Both the position numbers and the translations under genes were made by a program. This document shows, piece after piece, positions 61,084 to 64,000 of a DNA stretch of 64,000 nucleotides. Each line of letters begins with the position of its first letter. The first letter of the stretch is position 1. The stretch comes from Planctomyces sp. SH-PL14. Lineage in GTDB: Bacteria > Planctomycetota > Planctomycetia > Planctomycetales > Planctomycetaceae. Under the pieces are notes generated by a model, which saw only the letters and a list, made by a program, of their open reading frames with translations, was not told the origin of the DNA and did not search any database. The stretch is taken from NCBI RefSeq assembly GCF_001610835.1, contig NZ_CP011270.1:4048001-4112000 (forward strand). Reading direction: 5' to 3'.

Positions 61084-61407
61084 ACCGGGTCCAGGGGCAC
61101 CCTGGTGGGGGATGCAAGGGGGCAACGCCCTCTTGCCCGCCGGAGGCCTGGCCGTCGGAAGATATCTGAAGGAGAGCGTATCCAGGCGCGGACAACGTGT
61201 CGGATGCCCCCTCACCAACCCGCGGGGATTGCAACGCGAGCGTTCTGGATTGGGGGAGTCCTCATGGCCGGTTCCACAAAGGGGACATCCGTTACTTACC
61301 ACGGTTCCTCATGGAAGTGCCTCCGGCGGCAAGGGGGCGTGGCCCCCTTGACCCCAGGCTGCCGTCGCACATTGGGTGTGAGCTGACAGAGCCGCGCCGG
61401 CAAGCAC
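61084..61407 (+). repeat. 0.3-kb paired-hairpin repeat, copy 11
   Basis: A end at 61084, B end at 61407. It has the same length as copy 10, with which it shares nearly 90 percent of bases. The gap 60920-61500 holds nothing else recognised. Hairpin 2 is GCAAGGGGGC/GCCCTCTTGC, and the small central hairpin is TGGGG/CCTCA; both keep pairing through G-T pairs. Confidence 0.92.
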
Positions 61408-61500
61408 GCGTTTAGACCACCATCCAGCGAATGCACCCCGGACCGACAGGCCGCTGCCGCTGAAGGCCGGAAGCAGTCTTGGGCGAAAGCCGTCCGGCGA

Positions 61501-62193
61501 TCAGTCGGCGAGGATCGGCTCGGCAAAGACGAAGCCATCCCGCTCGGTCACCGCTCCCGTCCGGAGCGCCAGCGGGACCGGGTTGGCCTGATGCGGGCCG
61601 GACCAGCAGAACGTGTGAAACTCTCCCCGCTCGCCGCAGGGATCGACCGTCGGCGGCAGGTCGCGGAGCAGATTGGCGTCGAACGGCCGCCCGACGAACG
61701 CCGGATCGAGCTGCCGGGAGTCCACGCACGTCAGCGTCGCCCGAAGGCCGCCCTCGATCATCCGCCGCGCCAGATCCGCCGTCCCCTCCGGGCCGCACCA
61801 GATCGGAAAAAGCGGCTCCAGCCCCGTCCCGGCGAGCTGGCCGATTCGGTAGTCGCGGATTTCCTCGAGGAACAGGTCCCCGAAGGCAATGTGCGTCACG
61901 CCGTCGGCCACCGCCTCCCGGAACAGCTTCGACATCCGCGCCTCGTACTCTGCATTGGGACAGGGCCACGGGAGAAACACGGAACGCAGCGGCAATCCCG
62001 CGGCGGTCGCCTGCCGTTCGACGAGCGATCGCGGCACGCCGTGCATCGCGACCCGGTCCGTCGCCTCCGCGAACGTCGTGACCAGCCCCACGACTTCGAC
62101 CTCCGGATCCTGCCGGAGGACGTGCAGCATCCACGCGCTGTCCTTGCCGCTGCTCCACGAGGCAAGCACCCGCCGGCCGGGCGAAGAACTCAC
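61501..62193 (-). CDS. ATP-pyrophosphatase, diphthine-ammonia ligase (DUF71)-like
   Basis: 230 residues. Motif SWSSGKDSAWMLHVL at the N terminus is the P-loop-like pyrophosphatase site of the DUF71/Dph6 family; also VVGLVTTFAEATDRVAMHGV, AFGDLFLEEIRDYRI and GLEPLFPIWCGPEGTADLARRMI. Bacteria lack diphthamide, so Dph6 function is not expected; relatives near corrinoid genes have been suggested to act in B12 metabolism. GTG 62193 overlaps the TGA of the upstream BtuF-like gene by 4 bp (GTGA), indicating coupled translation. Confidence 0.82.
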   Translation of the reverse strand: MSSSPGRRVLASWSSGKDSAWMLHVLRQDPEVEVVGLVTTFAEATDRVAMHGVPRSLVERQATAAGLPLRSVFLPWPCPNAEYEARMSKLFREAVADGVTHIAFGDLFLEEIRDYRIGQLAGTGLEPLFPIWCGPEGTADLARRMIEGGLRATLTCVDSRQLDPAFVGRPFDANLLRDLPPTVDPCGERGEFHTFCWSGPHQANPVPLALRTGAVTERDGFVFAEPILAD

Positions 62194-63140
62194 GGGGCGC
62201 TCACAGTCCGGGCGTCCGCCGCTGCCGGGGCTCCGACCCGGAGCGCGGGGGTCAGGTGAGACGGGAGCGGGTGGATCTCGGGATGAAGCGTGTGGGCCAG
62301 GATCTCCAGGCTGTCGACGAGCCGCGGCCCCGGGCGGCTGAAGTAGGCCGAACCGTCGACGACATAGACCTCGCCGGACCGGACGCACCGCAGCGAGGAC
62401 CAGCCGGGATAAGAGGTGAGGAGCGGAACGTCCTCGAGCGTCCGGTCGACGCCGAAGCCGCAGCAGGCAATGAACAGGACCTCCGGATCGGCCGCGACGA
62501 TGTCGCTCCAGGCAGTCGTCCGCGACGGCTGCCCCTCGAGCCCCACCTGCTCGACGCCCCCCGCCAGCCGGACGAGCTCCGGACTCCAATGGCCGCAGCC
62601 GAACGGCGGATCGATCCACTCCAGCAGCACGACGCTCGGGCGCTGGGCAAGACCCTCGGACCGCCGCGCAACGGCCGCCACCCGCTCCTGGAGGCTCGCG
62701 ACCTGCCGGGTGGCTTCGTCGGGACAGCCCGCCGCCTCGCCGACGAGCGTGATGCAGTCGAAGACCTCGCGGAGGCACATCGGCTCCAGGTTCACGACCC
62801 GCGGCTGGCCGGGGAGGGCGCAAGCGGCGGCCCGGACTTCTTCGTCCGCCACGGCGCAGACGTCGCACAGCGCCTGGGTCACGATCAGGTCGGGCCGGAG
62901 ACGCTCCAGCACCGGCATGTCGAGCGAATAGAGCGCCTTCTGCGTCGCCAGCCGATCCCGGACGAGCGCGTCGATCTCGCCGCTCGCCGCGTCGTGCGGG
63001 ATCAGGGTCCGGGTCACCTTGGGGAGCCCCGCCACGTCTACCGGGTAGTCGCACTCGTGTGTCACGCCGACGAGCTGCTCCCGCAGGCCGAGCAGGCAGA
63101 CGATCTCGGTGGCGCTCGGAAGGAGAGAGACGATCCGCAT
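62190..63140 (-). CDS. BtuF-like periplasmic-type corrinoid-binding protein
   Basis: 316 residues. The fold of the class III solute-binding proteins of B12 and iron-siderophore systems is suggested by MRIVSLLPSATEIVCLLGL, VGVTHECDYP, LRPDLIVTQALCDVCAV, VLLEWIDPPFGCGHW and the C-terminal YVVDGSAYFSRPGPRLVDSLEILA. Unlike most BtuF proteins it has no signal peptide, so it may act in the cytoplasm or be exported in another way. It overlaps the ATP-pyrophosphatase gene. Upstream lies a DUF6580-like membrane gene in the same direction. Confidence 0.85.
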   Translation of the reverse strand: MRIVSLLPSATEIVCLLGLREQLVGVTHECDYPVDVAGLPKVTRTLIPHDAASGEIDALVRDRLATQKALYSLDMPVLERLRPDLIVTQALCDVCAVADEEVRAAACALPGQPRVVNLEPMCLREVFDCITLVGEAAGCPDEATRQVASLQERVAAVARRSEGLAQRPSVVLLEWIDPPFGCGHWSPELVRLAGGVEQVGLEGQPSRTTAWSDIVAADPEVLFIACCGFGVDRTLEDVPLLTSYPGWSSLRCVRSGEVYVVDGSAYFSRPGPRLVDSLEILAHTLHPEIHPLPSHLTPALRVGAPAAADARTVSAP

Positions 63141-63214
63141 GGCGAAGAGGCAACGGCTGGATTCGGACGTGCGATCGCCGGCGGTCCGCCGGACGCTGTC
63201 AGAACAACAGGGAA

Positions 63215-63823
63215 TCAGGCGGCCGCAGGAGCGGCGGCGGCGGACGGCAGGGGACGGAGGACGGGAAAGCGTCCTTCGGCCAGCGACAACGCTCCGAAGA
63301 GCAGGCCGCTGAAGAACAGGTCCCCGGCGATCGTGTTCACGAAGTCCGGCAGACCGCGGAGATAACAGGTCGCGAGTCCGGCGGCAGTCGGCTCATAGAA
63401 CGCCAGCCACGTCGCGAAGTTCGTGACGACGAAGAAGACCACCGAGCCGATCAGCGTCCCCCCGGCGATCCGGACGGGACCGGGCTTCGCTCCCAGACGC
63501 CGTCCGAGCCAGACGTTGAACAGGAAGCAGGCGTAGACCGGCAGCATCAGGAAGTGCAGGCCGACGAACAGGTCGCTGACGAACAACGCCGTCAGCGTGA
63601 CCCCGAGCGCGGCGACCGGCGAAGCGAGCGTGGCGCCGCCGAAGAGCGCCACGGCTCCGATCGGCGTGACGTTCCGCGGATGCGGCAGGAGCCGGACGGC
63701 GACCGTCACGATCACGAGGACCGTCAGAAACGCGAACCGCTGCCAGTTCGGTCCCTCGGCGCGGGTCGGGGCCGAAACCGGGACAGAGGTGTCGGAACGG
63801 AGAGAGGAGACGTCGGAGCTCAT
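63215..63823 (-). CDS. DUF6580-like small membrane protein, possible transporter component
   Basis: 202 residues from ATG 63823. Five or six hydrophobic helices: FAFLTVLVIVTVAVRLLPHPRNVTPIGAVALFGG, VAALGVTLTALFVSDLFVGLHF, MLPVYACFLFNVWLG, IAGGTLIGSVVFFVVTNFATWL and VNTIAGDLFFSGLLFGALSL. The PHPRNVTPIGA and SDLF motifs and the helix count resemble S components of ECF-type vitamin uptake systems. Its place upstream of a BtuF-like gene supports a role in corrinoid uptake, which is inference. The upstream sequence to 64000 shows no cobalamin riboswitch consensus that I could identify. Confidence 0.75.
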   Translation of the reverse strand: MSSDVSSLRSDTSVPVSAPTRAEGPNWQRFAFLTVLVIVTVAVRLLPHPRNVTPIGAVALFGGATLASPVAALGVTLTALFVSDLFVGLHFLMLPVYACFLFNVWLGRRLGAKPGPVRIAGGTLIGSVVFFVVTNFATWLAFYEPTAAGLATCYLRGLPDFVNTIAGDLFFSGLLFGALSLAEGRFPVLRPLPSAAAAPAAA

Positions 63824-64000
63824 GGGCGAACGGGCAGGGTGAGCCGGACCGGAACCGGTCGAAACAGGACGGACCGAACAGTACGGCATCCGGAACGGCC
63901 ACGCCACCGGGATCGGAGTGGAGGGGGCACGGAAAGGGGGCGGTTGCAGGATTCGAGGCCGGGTGCGAGAGTGGCGTCCTAACCGCCCCTGTCGCACCAC

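Noticed and set aside
9438-61380. Shared short frames inside the repeats, such as those beginning MSEGVRIQTRT or MRNRGKQRTSPLW
   Set aside because: They stay open because the copies are alike at DNA level. Frame changes in copies 1, 8 and 9, the truncation of copy 5 and the lack of third-position bias argue against coding; pairing is what is kept.
3404-61407. The repeats as a CRISPR array or a group II intron
   Set aside because: Copies are kilobases apart with no regular spacers, no cas genes, no reverse transcriptase and no domain V sequence.
61501-62193. Diphthamide synthesis as the role of the DUF71 gene
   Set aside because: Bacteria have no diphthamide on elongation factor G, so the family name Dph6 was not used as a function.
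63824-64000. A cobalamin riboswitch upstream of the DUF6580-like gene
   Set aside because: I looked for the conserved B12-box and the flanking stems on the minus strand and found nothing convincing.
1-64000. tRNA or rRNA genes
   Set aside because: No cloverleaf with a TTCGA-type T loop plus CCA-compatible stems, and no rRNA signature, was found by eye on either strand; a tRNAscan-SE run would settle it.

Overview
The window looks like chromosomal DNA of a planctomycete (phylum Planctomycetota, probably a Planctomycetaceae-type organism). It is GC-rich. It holds three DUF1559 pseudopilin-like proteins with the planctomycete-type N terminus, a planctomycete cytochrome/DUF1592-type protein, an ECF sigma factor followed by a giant membrane Ser/Thr kinase, a six-EF-hand secreted protein and many secreted proteins of no known family. 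Most genes are alone or in two- to three-gene runs, as is usual in this phylum.

Layout. 1-3259: valS (minus, cut by the window edge) with an extra inserted domain. 3928-6803: membrane protein, 58-aa membrane peptide, PP2C phosphatase and HEAT-like protein. 6853-12275 (minus): TPR protein, PLP enzyme, AztD-like propeller, pseudopilin. 12504-19173: ECF sigma factor, kinase/FGE fusion, GNAT enzyme, secreted protein. 19196-23403: Fsr-like exporter, a second MFS carrier, NAD(P)HX epimerase. 23840-29867 (minus): O-antigen-ligase-like protein, cellulose-synthase-like GT2, pseudopilin, PQQ propeller. 30623-35948 (plus): pheA, aroF, tpiA, secG, cysH, a housekeeping run for aromatic amino acids, glycolysis, secretion and sulfate assimilation. 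36478-40794: ExbB/ExbD pair, Nudix hydrolase, pseudopilin plus small lipoprotein. 40923-42505: a DDE transposon. 42510-49877: propeller, DUF1592-type protein, secreted ArsC-like phosphatase, EboD-like cyclase, small proteins. 50391-58673: Cys-rich secreted protein, acyltransferase, glycogen phosphorylase, outer-membrane barrel. 59018-63823 (minus): EF-hand protein, then a probable corrinoid-uptake trio (ATP-pyrophosphatase, BtuF-like, membrane protein).

The most striking feature is a family of dispersed repeats of about 0.3 kb. Ten copies, one truncated, lie between genes, and their B-type end also forms the terminal inverted repeats of the transposon at 40923-42505. I name the two ends A (GGGTCCAGGGG side) and B (side ending TTGGGTTTGAGC then GCCGGCAAGGACG). 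Read from A to B, each full copy has hairpin 1, hairpin 2, a long-range stem GCCGGAGGC/GCCTCCGGC around a central domain of about 170 nt, and hairpin 3. Hairpin 2 stays paired in all ten copies in spite of base changes, and its mismatches are G-T pairs only when read on the A-to-B strand. This suggests a structured RNA read from that strand. Strands given for these repeats are the A-to-B strand. I know of no described element with this layout, but no database search was possible.

No tRNA, rRNA or CRISPR array was seen. Starts were chosen by ribosome-binding sites and family N termini; family names rest on recognised motifs and not on searches.
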